Source: Sandaracinus amylolyticus
Lineage (GTDB): Bacteria > Myxococcota_A > Polyangia > Polyangiales > Sandaracinaceae
Direction of reading: 5' to 3'
Length of the DNA stretch: 64,000 nucleotides
NCBI RefSeq assembly: GCF_000737325.1
Contig: NZ_CP011125.1
Coordinates: forward strand, 9,176,001 to 9,240,000
A program made the translations under genes and the position numbers. Positions 1 to 8,235 of this stretch are shown one piece after another. The notes below the pieces were generated by a model that searched no databases, was not told the DNA's origin, and was given only the letters and a program-made list of their open reading frames with translations. Every line of letters begins with the position of its first letter. Position 1 is the stretch's first letter.

Positions 1-738
1 GGGCGCCCCGCCGACGCGCCGTACGACGCGCCGTGGTTCGCATCGACGATCGCCGCGTGGATGGAGGCCGCGGGCGCGCCGCACGCGGCGATCTGCGGCC
101 ACTCGTTCGGCGGCGGCGTCGCGCTCGCGATGCTGCGCGATCACGCGGCGCGCGTGGAGCGCCTCGCGCTGATCGCGCCCGGCGGGCTCGGCCGCGAGGT
201 CACGCCGTGGCTGCGCTTCAGCGCGCTCCCGGTCGCGCGCGCGCTGCTCGGATCGATCCTCGCGCGTCGCATCGCGACGCGGCTCGCGGTGTCGCCGCTC
301 GGCCCCGCGCGGTTCGCGCGCCCGGAGCCCGAAGAGCTCGCGCGCTACGCGGTGCTCGCGGCGATGCCGGGCACCGCCGAGGCGCTGCAGCGCATCCTCG
401 ACGCGAGCCTCGACGTGAACGGACAGCGCGCGACGTTCTGGGAGGTCGTCGACGCGAAGACGACGCTCCCGCCGATCGCGGTGCTGTGGGGCATGCTCGA
501 TCCGGTGCTGCCCTTCGCGCACGCGCGGCGCGCCGCCGAGAAGCTCCTGCACGCGTCGGTGCACGCGTACGAGCGCTGCGGCCACTTCCCGCACCTCGAC
601 TGCCCGGAGCGCGTGCTCGCGGATCTCTCGGCGTTCCTCGGCGACGCGGAGCGCCCGTGCTGTCGGCTCGTCGACTGCGGCGACGACGGGACGCAGCGCG
701 CGCAGTGGCTCGACGGTCTCGCGATGGCCGCGGAGTGA
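1..738 (+). CDS. alpha/beta hydrolase, 5' end missing
   Basis: The reading frame is open from the first base, so the gene starts upstream of the window; the internal ATG at 61 is not the start. The nucleophile elbow GHSFGG (Ser) lies near the beginning of the visible part. A late Asp is offered by GMLDPVLPF and a C-terminal His by CGHFPHLDCPE, giving a complete Ser-Asp-His triad in the usual order. The oxyanion-hole segment is not visible because it lies upstream. This is an esterase/lipase-like or C-C-bond hydrolase fold; the substrate cannot be inferred. It faces a convergent gene across two hairpins. Family assignment is good, function unknown. Confidence 0.85.
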   Translation, partial: GRPADAPYDAPWFASTIAAWMEAAGAPHAAICGHSFGGGVALAMLRDHAARVERLALIAPGGLGREVTPWLRFSALPVARALLGSILARRIATRLAVSPLGPARFARPEPEELARYAVLAAMPGTAEALQRILDASLDVNGQRATFWEVVDAKTTLPPIAVLWGMLDPVLPFAHARRAAEKLLHASVHAYERCGHFPHLDCPERVLADLSAFLGDAERPCCRLVDCGDDGTQRAQWLDGLAMAAE

Positions 739-754
739 CGCGACGCGAACGACG

Positions 755-789
755 AAGGAGCTCGTGCGTCGAGCGCGCACGAGCTCCTT
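755..789. terminator. 14-bp hairpin after the hydrolase
   Basis: Arms 755-768 and 776-789 are perfectly complementary (14 bp) around a 7-nt loop, 17 nt after the hydrolase stop. There is no clear T-tract beyond TTT. It lies between convergent genes and may act in both directions. Confidence 0.6.
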
Positions 790-806
790 TCGCGTCCGAT
801 CCGACC

Positions 807-836
807 GAGGAGCTCGCGCATGCGCACGAGCTCCTC
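807..836. terminator. second hairpin sharing arm sequence with the first
   Basis: Arms 807-816 and 827-836 form a perfect 10-bp stem whose arm core (GGAGCTCG) is the same as in the hairpin at 755-789. It lies 11 nt beyond the stop of the minus-strand gene that ends at 847, so it probably serves that gene. Confidence 0.5.
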
Positions 837-846
837 TTCGTGATGA

Positions 847-1335
847 TCACGGGCTCGTGCGGCGACCGCGCACCGACGTCCTGCCCGGGCGCGCGCGCGG
901 CAGCGTGTCGGCGTCCTCGTCGACGTCGGGCTGCTCCTCGTCGGTGCCCGCAGCGGAGTCGAGCGTCGCCTGCCCGACCAGCTGGGGCACGATGCCCGCT
1001 TCCATCGCGTCGCGATCGATCTGCTCCTCGAGCGAGTCGTCGCCCTCGATGCGCCGCGACCCACCGCCCTGCGTAGCGAGCAGGATCGCCTCGCCCGCGA
1101 GCTCTTCGACGGCCTGGGGATCGGTCGGCGAGTCGATCGGCGGGCGCTCGTGTCGATGCACGTCGGCGTCGTCCTCGGAGCGCGCCTCGCGGTCGAGCAT
1201 GCGATCGACGTCCTGCTCCTCGTGGAGCGCGGTGGGATCGGTCGTCGGCTCGAACGTCTTGGGCACGCTCAGCCCCGGCTGCGTCGCCGGGTCGCTGTCG
1301 ATCGTGCGGTCCTGATCGCGTCGTCGGCGGGACAT
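847..1335 (-). CDS. hypothetical acidic protein
   Basis: A 162-residue protein if started at the ATG that gives MSRRRRDQD; a longer in-frame start exists upstream but would add a low-quality Arg-rich stretch. After a basic N-terminus the sequence is rich in Asp, Glu, Pro and Thr and looks largely disordered. A short helical stretch around AVEELAGEAILLAT is the only ordered-looking part. No family is recognised. Codon use matches the neighbours, and two hairpins sit just beyond its stop, which supports a real gene. It is divergent from the stress-protein gene starting at 1480. Confidence 0.5.
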   Translation of the reverse strand: MSRRRRDQDRTIDSDPATQPGLSVPKTFEPTTDPTALHEEQDVDRMLDREARSEDDADVHRHERPPIDSPTDPQAVEELAGEAILLATQGGGSRRIEGDDSLEEQIDRDAMEAGIVPQLVGQATLDSAAGTDEEQPDVDEDADTLPRARPGRTSVRGRRTSP

Positions 1336-1479
1336 GGCTCGATGGAACCTCCGCGCTCTCTGGGTGCAGCCGCGATGCCACGCCGAGCGACCGAGCACGC
1401 GCGCGGCCTCTCGCCTCATCCTCGCCGTGGAACGCGGGTTGCGAAGCGAGGACGCGTCTCAGCCACAGGAGAACCGCCG

Positions 1480-2010
1480 ATGGAGAAGAACGCAGAGATC
1501 GCGCGGCTGCTCGACGTCGCGCGCGACTTCCGCTTCGCGATGCTCACGACGATCGCCGAGGACAAGCACCTTCATGCGCGCCCGATGACGATCGCCGAGC
1601 TCGACGAGGAGGACGGCGCGATCTGGTTCCTCGCCGCGAAGGACCACGCCTCGATCTCGGAGATCCAGCGCGACGCGCGCGCGCTCGTCACGATGCAGGG
1701 CGACGGCTCGTACGTGCAGTGGTCGGGTCGCGCCGCGATCGTCGACGATCCGATGCGCATCCACGAAGTGTGGAAGCCGAGCTTCTCGCTCTGGTTCCCG
1801 AAGGGACCCGAGGAAGGACGCCTCGCGCTGATCCGCGTCGACATCGAGGTCGGCGAGTACTGGGATCAGAGCGGCGTGATGAAGCTGCGCACGATGCTCC
1901 GGCGCGCGAAGGACGCGATCGCCGGGCGCGATGCCGACGAGACCCCGCGCGACGAGCGCGTCCACGGCCGCGTGAGCACGCAGCAGCCGAACGGTCGCGG
2001 CGCGAGCTGA
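1480..2010 (+). CDS. pyridoxamine 5'-phosphate oxidase-like general stress protein
   Basis: A 176-residue member of the general-stress-protein-26 branch of the FMN-binding split-barrel superfamily. Visible features are RPMTIAELDEEDGAIWFLA near residues 31-49, the strand-rich core, and the typical FPKGPEEGRLALIRVDIEVGE segment around residues 107-127 that leads into EYWDQSG. Such proteins bind flavin and act as small cytoplasmic oxidoreductases or flavin reservoirs. The start was chosen because CAGGAGAA lies just upstream of this ATG; the longer open frame upstream overlaps the opposite-strand gene. The tail after residue 150 is basic and probably disordered. Confidence 0.85.
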   Translation: MEKNAEIARLLDVARDFRFAMLTTIAEDKHLHARPMTIAELDEEDGAIWFLAAKDHASISEIQRDARALVTMQGDGSYVQWSGRAAIVDDPMRIHEVWKPSFSLWFPKGPEEGRLALIRVDIEVGEYWDQSGVMKLRTMLRRAKDAIAGRDADETPRDERVHGRVSTQQPNGRGAS

Positions 2011-2040
2011 TCGATCCGACGCGATTCCGACGCGATGACG

Positions 2041-2072
2041 CGCGCCGCGCGGCTCCGAGCCCGCGCGGCGCG
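2041..2072. terminator. 12-bp GC hairpin between convergent genes
   Basis: Arms 2041-2052 and 2061-2072 are perfectly complementary (12 bp) with an 8-nt loop. It lies between the stop at 2010 and the minus-strand stop at 2087, so it is probably a bidirectional terminator without a T-tract. Confidence 0.55.
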
Positions 2073-2086
2073 CGCGCCGAATCGAC

Positions 2087-2365
2087 TCACTTCGCCGGCG
2101 CGATCTCCAGCGCGCGTCGCTCGGCCATCGCGGTGCGCTCCTGCTCGGGCGACGCGAACGGCGAGGGCTCGCCGCCCGAGAGCATCGGATCGAGCGACCC
2201 GAGCTGGTTCGTGCGCGCCGGATCGCGGCGATCACCCGGCGCGCTCGCGGGCTGATCGGTCGCGTACGAAGGCTCCCAGCGCCCATCGACGGGCGGCTGG
2301 CGCTGGACGCCGCGGTCCTGGCACCCGAGCGCGAGGAGCACGACCACCGCGGTGACGATCCTCAT
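2087..2365 (-). CDS. small lipoprotein, unknown function
   Basis: A 92-residue protein with a short lipoprotein signal: MRIVTAVVVLLALGC, with Cys15 as lipidation site. The mature part is hydrophilic, rich in Pro, Asp and Arg, with no recognised domain. Its ATG overlaps the stop of the upstream GST-like gene by 4 nt (ATGA), so the two are translationally coupled. It is the last gene of a minus-strand run that begins with the trypsin-like gene at 4319. The Cys and signal are clear; the role is unknown. Confidence 0.7.
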   Translation of the reverse strand: MRIVTAVVVLLALGCQDRGVQRQPPVDGRWEPSYATDQPASAPGDRRDPARTNQLGSLDPMLSGGEPSPFASPEQERTAMAERRALEIAPAK

Positions 2366-3204
2366 CGGCGCTCCTCGATCTGCGGCGCGCGGCGAGCGCG
2401 CGCGGTCATCGGCACGGTGCGCTCGTCGGGCACGCCCGCGTCGAGCCCGCGATCCGGACCGAACGCGTACGTGCGCTCGAGGTAGCTGCAGATCGCGGAG
2501 GCGCCGTAGAGCGTGATCCCCGCGGCGGGATCCTCGAGGCGCGGCAGCTCCATCGTGCCCTCCTCCGCGAAGTACGCGCGGCGTCGCGGGCTGTGCGGCG
2601 CGAGCGGGCGCGAGAGGTACGGCAGCTCGAGCTCGTCGAGCGTCTCGCGCACCAGGCGCGACGCCGGAGACGCCTCGTAGCCGGTGAGCTCGAGCGCGCG
2701 GCTCGGCGCGATCGAGGGGCGTCCATCCTGTCCGCGCCCCTGGCGCAGCTTCGTCGCGAGCTTCGACGTCACGTGATCGCGCAGCCGCAGCGGCACGTGC
2801 CCTCGCCCGTAGTGCTGGAAGAGGTGCGCGAGGATCGCGTCGGTGCTCGCGAGCACCACGCCCATCGCGGGATCGACCAGCACCGGGATCTCGATGTCGC
2901 CGGTGAGCGCGATCAGCTCGCGCGCGTGACGCACCGAGCCGCGCGGCACCGGCTTGATGCGCGCGTCGAGGTCGAGCATCGCGAGCGCCTCGCGCACGCG
3001 TCTCGAGAACGGGCATCCCTCGCGCTGGTAGAGGATCAACGTCTCGGCGGGCCGCGGGCCACGATCGCGGATCGTCCGCGCGCCCGCGCCCAGCCTCGCG
3101 AGCGTGGGCAACGTCGCCTCGGCGAGGCGCAGACGTTCGTCGTTCGTGCGCGCGCGCGTCCACTCGACCAGCGCGTCGAGCGCGGTGCTACCGAAGAGCT
3201 CCAT
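2362..3204 (-). CDS. tandem glutathione S-transferase N-terminal (thioredoxin-fold) protein
   Basis: A 280-residue protein with two GST-N/glutaredoxin-like domains. Domain 1 (about residues 60-140) carries REGCPFSRRVREAL, a CPxS-type active site, then IPVLVDPAMG and STDAILAHL. Domain 2 (about residues 175-260) repeats the pattern (ASPASRLVRETL, LPRLEDPAAG, GASAICSYLERT), but the Cys is lost. The protein probably binds glutathione or related thiols through domain 1 only. The ATG at 3204 was preferred over an in-frame ATG at 3222 because GAGGAAAG stands just before it. It overlaps the downstream lipoprotein gene by 4 nt. Confidence 0.8.
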   Translation of the reverse strand: MELFGSTALDALVEWTRARTNDERLRLAEATLPTLARLGAGARTIRDRGPRPAETLILYQREGCPFSRRVREALAMLDLDARIKPVPRGSVRHARELIALTGDIEIPVLVDPAMGVVLASTDAILAHLFQHYGRGHVPLRLRDHVTSKLATKLRQGRGQDGRPSIAPSRALELTGYEASPASRLVRETLDELELPYLSRPLAPHSPRRRAYFAEEGTMELPRLEDPAAGITLYGASAICSYLERTYAFGPDRGLDAGVPDERTVPMTARARRAPQIEERR

Positions 3205-3249
3205 ACCCTTTCCTCGCAGCACGCCCTACGCCATCCCACGTCGGGCGGC

Positions 3250-3555
3250 TCAGCGGCCCTCTTCGCTCTCGATGCCCACGCCGCGCTCGATGCCCTCGGG
3301 CCCGCCCACGTCGATCGAGGGACCGTGCTCCACGTCGTCCTCGCCCCGCACGTGGGTGCGCGGCTCGTCGTCACGCCCCGAGTCGGGGCTCGGTCGCTCC
3401 ACGCTGTCGTCGATCTCGGGCTCGTGCCGCTTCTTCTTCGGATCGTCCGGCATCTCGATCTCCTCGGCCCCAGGGCCCTCGGGTACCTCTGGGGCCTCGC
3501 GGCGCGAGCCGGGATCGATTTCGATCTCGGGACGGCTCGGACGATCGTCGCGCAT
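3250..3555 (-). CDS. hypothetical acidic disordered protein
   Basis: A 101-residue protein rich in Asp, Glu, Pro, Arg and Gly (for example EVPEGPGAEEIEMPDDP), with no signal peptide, hydrophobic core or recognised domain. It begins 8 nt after the stop of the trypsin-like lipoprotein gene and precedes the GST-like gene on the same strand, which supports co-transcription. Because it is low complexity, coding status rests on position and codon pattern. An unrelated overlapping frame exists on the same strand but is a shadow of the upstream gene. Confidence 0.5.
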   Translation of the reverse strand: MRDDRPSRPEIEIDPGSRREAPEVPEGPGAEEIEMPDDPKKKRHEPEIDDSVERPSPDSGRDDEPRTHVRGEDDVEHGPSIDVGGPEGIERGVGIESEEGR

Positions 3556-3563
3556 CGGTCCGC

Positions 3564-4319
3564 TCAGAACGGCGCGGCGACGCGCGAGCGCTCTCTCGCG
3601 AGCTCGAGGAAGTCGACGTTCGCGGCGACGGTCGCGAGCCCCACGCTCGTCACGCAGACCTCGTGCTCCGGGTGCACCGGGCCGAGCCGTCCTGCGGTCG
3701 TGACCCATCCGATCACGCGATCTCGCGCGCCCCGCACGAACGCGCCCGCGCCGCTGTCGCCGTGGCAGTTCGGATAGCCCTCCATCGCGACGAGCGTGGG
3801 CACGTCGGACTCGCTCTCGGGCTCGAGCCCGCACGCGGTCCAGATCTTCCGATCGCCCTCGGTGCCGCGCGCCGTCACCATGTACGTCGGCAGCTCGACG
3901 TCGCACGGCATCGCCTGCAGCGCCTCGAGCGACGCGGGCGTGACGCCTTCCACCGGACGCTCGAGCACGAGCGCGACCAGCGCGTGCCGCGGATCTTCAC
4001 CCGCCATCGGGTGCCACATCGCGGCGGCGACCGGGATCGATGGATCCCCCGCGTCGCCGACGCCGAACGAGAGCTCGTACCAGCCCTCGTCCGCGCAGTT
4101 CGACGCGGTGACGACCACGTCCGGCGCGACGAGCACGCCATGGCAGTAGGGGACGAGCGGCGAGCGCGCGTGCTCGATCCAACCACCGGCCGCGTGCGCG
4201 ACGATCGGCGCCGCCTCGGCGACCTCGGCGATCGGCGCGTCCTCCGTCGCGCATCCGCCGCACGTCACCAGCGCGATCGCGGCGATGCTCCCCACCTCCG
4301 ACTTCCGACTCGCGTTCAT
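3564..4319 (-). CDS. trypsin-fold lipoprotein with degenerate catalytic triad
   Basis: A 251-residue secreted protein. A hydrophobic N-terminus ends in VTCGGCATE, compatible with lipidation at Cys20 or Cys23. The chymotrypsin-like fold is recognisable: GVLVAPDVVVTASNC takes the place of the usual VLTAAHC, so the catalytic His is Asn; the DIALL segment reads HALVALVLERP, without the Asp; and the Ser segment is HGDSGAGAFV, retaining GDSG. Two of the three triad residues are therefore missing, suggesting a pseudoprotease with a binding or regulatory role. It is first in a minus-strand run. Fold confidence is good; loss of activity is an inference from motifs. Confidence 0.75.
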   Translation of the reverse strand: MNASRKSEVGSIAAIALVTCGGCATEDAPIAEVAEAAPIVAHAAGGWIEHARSPLVPYCHGVLVAPDVVVTASNCADEGWYELSFGVGDAGDPSIPVAAAMWHPMAGEDPRHALVALVLERPVEGVTPASLEALQAMPCDVELPTYMVTARGTEGDRKIWTACGLEPESESDVPTLVAMEGYPNCHGDSGAGAFVRGARDRVIGWVTTAGRLGPVHPEHEVCVTSVGLATVAANVDFLELARERSRVAAPF

Positions 4320-4607
4320 GGGCTTCGGCGCTCAGCAGCCCACGTGCCACGCGACCATCGATGTGCGAATCGCGAGCACGCGGCGCGACACTCGCGCGAT
4401 CGCTGCGCGTCGTCACGAGGTCGGCTGCCTCATGCGTGCAGGTCGGCGGCGCGTCGTGCCTCGTCGCGATCGCTCGATGCGCGAGACGCGGCGCGATGCG
4501 GCGAGCTGGATCGTGGGTTGCTGAGCACGTGCGAGCGCACGGACTCCCGATCGACGCCTCGCACGCGCGGCGCCGGCCGTCGGAGCGCTGCGTCCGGAGG
4601 TGCATCG

Positions 4608-5285
4608 ATGGGGGCTTCTCGCGTGCTCGCGATCGTCGGTGCCGGCGTGCTCGTCGCGTGCGCCGATCCCATGTACGTCGACACGAGCGCCGACGCGTCG
4701 ATCGAGACGCGAGAGATCATCGAGTCGGTCGAGACACCGATGATCGCGTTCCCGGGCGCGGCGTCACTTCCGAGCACGCCCGCGCCGATCGCCGCGAGCC
4801 AGCTGCACCGCACGCCGTCGGGATCGTTCTCGTGCCCGCTCACGCGTCCTGCCGGTGACTGCGATCGCTGCCCGGACCGACCGTGCCGCCAGGTGCGCCT
4901 CTCGAGCACGGTGCCGCCGAGCGAAGCGCCGTGGGTGATGTTCTGCGAGCAGGGCGACGTGCGCGAGGAAGCGCGCATCGCGTGTCTGTGCGCGGGTGGC
5001 GAGGCGCGCTACTGCGAGCGCGCGGCGAACGACGCCGCGGTCGCGCTCGCGATGATCGACGCCCTGTTCGGCGGCGCGGTGCCCGCGGTGGGCACGCGCT
5101 ACCGCGACTCGAACGGGCTGCGCGCGATCGTCGATCAGGCGACGCACGACTGGCTCGCGCGCGTCGCGAGCCCGCAGCAGGTGATGCGCTGCGACGAGCC
5201 CGACCCGATCGCCGCGACGCTGCGCTACGAGTCGCTCGCGCAGCGCGTGCGGATGAGCGGCTCGTGCGATCCGATCGAGCTCTGA
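4608..5285 (+). CDS. hypothetical lipoprotein
   Basis: A 225-residue protein with lipoprotein signal MGASRVLAIVGAGVLVACA (Cys18). The mature part has a Cys-rich segment (DCDRCPDRPCRQV, residues about 84-96), further Cys pairs (CLCAGG) and a helical middle (NDAAVALAMIDALFGGA). No known family is recognised; the even number of Cys suggests disulphides in a secreted domain. CCGGAGG lies 7 nt upstream of this ATG, deciding the start against the much longer frame that runs over the opposite gene. The 288 bp before it is a divergent promoter region shared with the trypsin-like gene. Confidence 0.7.
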   Translation: MGASRVLAIVGAGVLVACADPMYVDTSADASIETREIIESVETPMIAFPGAASLPSTPAPIAASQLHRTPSGSFSCPLTRPAGDCDRCPDRPCRQVRLSSTVPPSEAPWVMFCEQGDVREEARIACLCAGGEARYCERAANDAAVALAMIDALFGGAVPAVGTRYRDSNGLRAIVDQATHDWLARVASPQQVMRCDEPDPIAATLRYESLAQRVRMSGSCDPIEL

Positions 5286-5370
5286 AGCACGAACGCGCCT
5301 GTTTCATTGCCGTTCGTCGCGTGACTCTGGCTGGAGTGACTTGGATGCGTGCGCTTGGTAGAACCGCCGC

Positions 5371-8220
5371 ATGCGGTGGATCGTGGGAGCGCTCCTGGTG
5401 CTCGCGGGGTGCGCGAGCGAGCAGCCATCGTCGAGCCACGACGCGGGCGTGGACGTCGGCCCCGCGCGCGTCGATGGCGGCGTCGACGCGGCGCCGGTCG
5501 ACGGTCCCTGCGCGATGAGCGGCCGCGTGCCCTCGTGGATCGAGACCACCGATCGCGCGCACCACGTGATCGCGCGCGGCGCGATCCGCGACGTGCACCT
5601 CTGGGCGTTCGACGACGGCCTGCTGCGCGTGCGCTACGTCCCCGCGAGCACCGCGCCGATCGAGCGATCGTTCGCGCTGGTCACGCCTGCGAACGAGATG
5701 GCGCCCGCCGCGATCACGATCGACGCGACCGACGACGGAGCGTTCGCGACGATCTGCAGCGACACGTTCGTCGCGACGATCGAGCGCGAGGGCATGCGCG
5801 TCGTGGTGCGCGATCGCGCGGGCACGGTGCTGCTCGAGGACGCGCCCGACGTCGCGCCGAGCGCGCGCGAGGTCGTGCGCATCTCGCCGCGCGACGAGCT
5901 CTTCACCGGGCTCGGCGAGCGCACCGGTCCGTTCGATCGACGTGGACGCCGCGCGATCGTGTGGACGACCGACGCCTACGATCCCGCGCACGGAGGCTTC
6001 GCCCCCGACGCCGATCCGCTCTACCTCGCGATCCCGTTCTTCGTCGCGGTGCGCGGCGCTGCCGCGTCCGAGGCCGTCGCCTACGGCCTGTTCACCGACG
6101 TCGCGTACCGCCAGGAGTACGACCTCGCGGCGAGCGATCCCGACCGCTACGGAATTCGTAGCGCCGGCCCCGAGCTCGATCAGTGGCTGATCGCGGGCCC
6201 GCATCCGCGCGACGTGCTGCGCCGATATTCGTCGCTCACCGGTCGCACGCCGCGCCCGCCGCGCTGGTCGCTCGGCTTCCACCAGTCGCGCTGGGGCTAT
6301 CACGACGTCGCGCGCATGGACCGGCTCGCGAGCGACTTCCGCGCGAACGACGTGCCCGCCGACGCGCTGTGGCTCGACATCCAGCACATGGACGCGTTCC
6401 GCACGTTCACCTTCGATCCGCTGCGCTTCGGCGATCCCGAAGGGCTCGCGTCGCGCCTCGACGCGCGCGGCTTCTCGCTGATCGTGATCGCCGATCCCGG
6501 GTTGAAGGTCGATCCCGGCTGGAGCGTGCACGACCGCGTCGTCGCGGGCGGGCTCTACCTGCGCAATCCCGACGGCACGCCGCACGTCGCGAGCACCTGG
6601 GCGAGCGACTCGCTCTTCCTCGACTTCACGATGCCCGCGGCGCGCGCGCTGTGGAGCGAGGAGATCACGCGGCTCGCGCGGCGCGGCATCGACGGCATCT
6701 GGCTCGACGTGAACGAGCCCACGACGTTCCCGGAGAGCGGCGGCGAGAACACCGTGCCGAACGATCTGCCGATCCACGGCGACGGCATCGCGACCACGAT
6801 GGCCGAGGGCCACAACGTGTACGCGCTGCTGCAGGCGCGCGCGACGCGCGAAGGCTTGCGCGAGGCGCATCCCGATCGCCGCCCGTTCATCCTCTGTCGC
6901 GCCGGGTTCGCCGGGATCCAGCGCGAGGCCGCGGTGTGGACCGGCGATGCGCCGAGCACGTGGTGGTCGCTCGAGCAGGTGCTCCCGATGCTGCTCGGCA
7001 CGAGCATGTCGGGCGTGCCGTTCGTCGGGAGCGACGTCGGTGGGTACTCGGGCCACGCGACGCCCGAGCTCTTCGCGCGGTGGATGGCGCTGGGCTCGAT
7101 CTCGCCGTTCTTCCGCGCGCACCAGACGAACGGTCCGCCGGACGCCGAGCCGTGGAGCTTCGGGAGCGAGGTGCTCGACATCTCGCGCGCTCGCATCCGC
7201 GCGCGCTACGCGCTGACGCCGTACCTCGTGTCGCTGTTCGACGAGCACGAACGAACGGGCGCGCCGGTGCTGCGACCGATGATGTACGAGCACTTCGAGG
7301 ATCGCGCGCTGCGCGACGTCGGCGATCAGGCGATGCTCGGACCGTTCTTGCTCGTCGCGCCGATCACGCGCGAGGGCGCGACGACGCGCGAGGTGCGCCT
7401 TCCGAGCGGGCGCTGGTACGAGGTCGACTCGGGCGCGATCGTCGAAGGACCGCGCACGATCGAAGTGGGCGCGACGCTCGCTGCGCTCCCGACCTTCGTG
7501 CGCGAAGGCGCGATCCTGCCGCGCGTCTCGGGCGACGTCGCGAGCACGCGCGAGCTCGGTGGGACGCTGTTCCTCGACGTCTATCCGTCGGCGCGCGAGA
7601 GCACGTTCACGCTGGTCGAGGACGCAGGGGATGGATACGGCGCGACGTCACGCACCACGCTGACGCTGGGCCGCCACGAAGCGGGCGCGCGCCTCGTGAT
7701 CGGCGCGCGCGAGGGCGACTTCGATCCCGGCGCGCGCACGATCGAGCTGCGCGTGTGGCGCGTCGACGGCGTGGTGCGCGGCGTGCGCGTCGGCGGTGTC
7801 GAGCAGGCCTTCGTGCACGACGAGAACGAGCGCACGCTGATCGTGCGGATGGCCGATCCCGGCGCGGCGGGCGCGACGATCGAGCTCGACTACGACGTGA
7901 CGATCATCGAGCCGAGCCCGCCGCTCGACGTCGTGCTCGAGGTCGAGGTGCCCGAGAGCACGCCGGTCGGCAGCGTCGTCCACGTCGCGAGCAGCGCGAA
8001 CGGATGGACTCACGCGCCGCTCGAAGTGGTCCATCCTGGTCTGGCGCGCGGAACGCTGCGCGTCGGTCGCGGCGAGTGGTTCGAGTACAAGTACACGCGC
8101 GGCACGTGGGACACGGTCGAGAAGTGGCCGGGCTGCGTCGAGGCGACGAATCGCTACGGCCTCGGGCGCGCCGGCGTCCGTCGTGATCGCGTCTTCGAGT
8201 GGCGCGACGTCTGCGAGTGA
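5371..8220 (+). CDS. GH31 alpha-glucosidase family lipoprotein
   Basis: A 949-residue glycoside hydrolase of family 31, which retains alpha-configured exo-glucosidic cleavage of maltose-type or related glycans. The signal MRWIVGALLVLAGCASEQ shows a lipoprotein with Cys15. The N-terminal beta-sandwich is followed by the TIM barrel: WLDIQHM, then GIWLDVNEPTTF with the nucleophile Asp446, and AAVWTGDAPSTWWS with the acid/base Asp526, then FVGSDVGGYSG and FFRAHQTNG. After the C-terminal beta domains, about residues 840-949 look like a starch-binding-type beta-sandwich (SSANGWTHAPLEVV, WFEYKYTRGTW). It probably acts on alpha-glucans at the cell surface. A copy of a palindromic repeat variant lies within the coding region at 6145-6163. 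Confidence 0.92.
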   Translation: MRWIVGALLVLAGCASEQPSSSHDAGVDVGPARVDGGVDAAPVDGPCAMSGRVPSWIETTDRAHHVIARGAIRDVHLWAFDDGLLRVRYVPASTAPIERSFALVTPANEMAPAAITIDATDDGAFATICSDTFVATIEREGMRVVVRDRAGTVLLEDAPDVAPSAREVVRISPRDELFTGLGERTGPFDRRGRRAIVWTTDAYDPAHGGFAPDADPLYLAIPFFVAVRGAAASEAVAYGLFTDVAYRQEYDLAASDPDRYGIRSAGPELDQWLIAGPHPRDVLRRYSSLTGRTPRPPRWSLGFHQSRWGYHDVARMDRLASDFRANDVPADALWLDIQHMDAFRTFTFDPLRFGDPEGLASRLDARGFSLIVIADPGLKVDPGWSVHDRVVAGGLYLRNPDGTPHVASTWASDSLFLDFTMPAARALWSEEITRLARRGIDGIWLDVNEPTTFPESGGENTVPNDLPIHGDGIATTMAEGHNVYALLQARATREGLREAHPDRRPFILCRAGFAGIQREAAVWTGDAPSTWWSLEQVLPMLLGTSMSGVPFVGSDVGGYSGHATPELFARWMALGSISPFFRAHQTNGPPDAEPWSFGSEVLDISRARIRARYALTPYLVSLFDEHERTGAPVLRPMMYEHFEDRALRDVGDQAMLGPFLLVAPITREGATTREVRLPSGRWYEVDSGAIVEGPRTIEVGATLAALPTFVREGAILPRVSGDVASTRELGGTLFLDVYPSARESTFTLVEDAGDGYGATSRTTLTLGRHEAGARLVIGAREGDFDPGARTIELRVWRVDGVVRGVRVGGVEQAFVHDENERTLIVRMADPGAAGATIELDYDVTIIEPSPPLDVVLEVEVPESTPVGSVVHVASSANGWTHAPLEVVHPGLARGTLRVGRGEWFEYKYTRGTWDTVEKWPGCVEATNRYGLGRAGVRRDRVFEWRDVCE

Positions 8221-8235
8221 CGCAGACGAGCGCGC

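Noticed and set aside
847-1419. Longer version of the hypothetical gene starting at 1419
   Set aside because: The extra residues are Arg-rich with poor composition; the ATG at 1335 opens on a more protein-like sequence.
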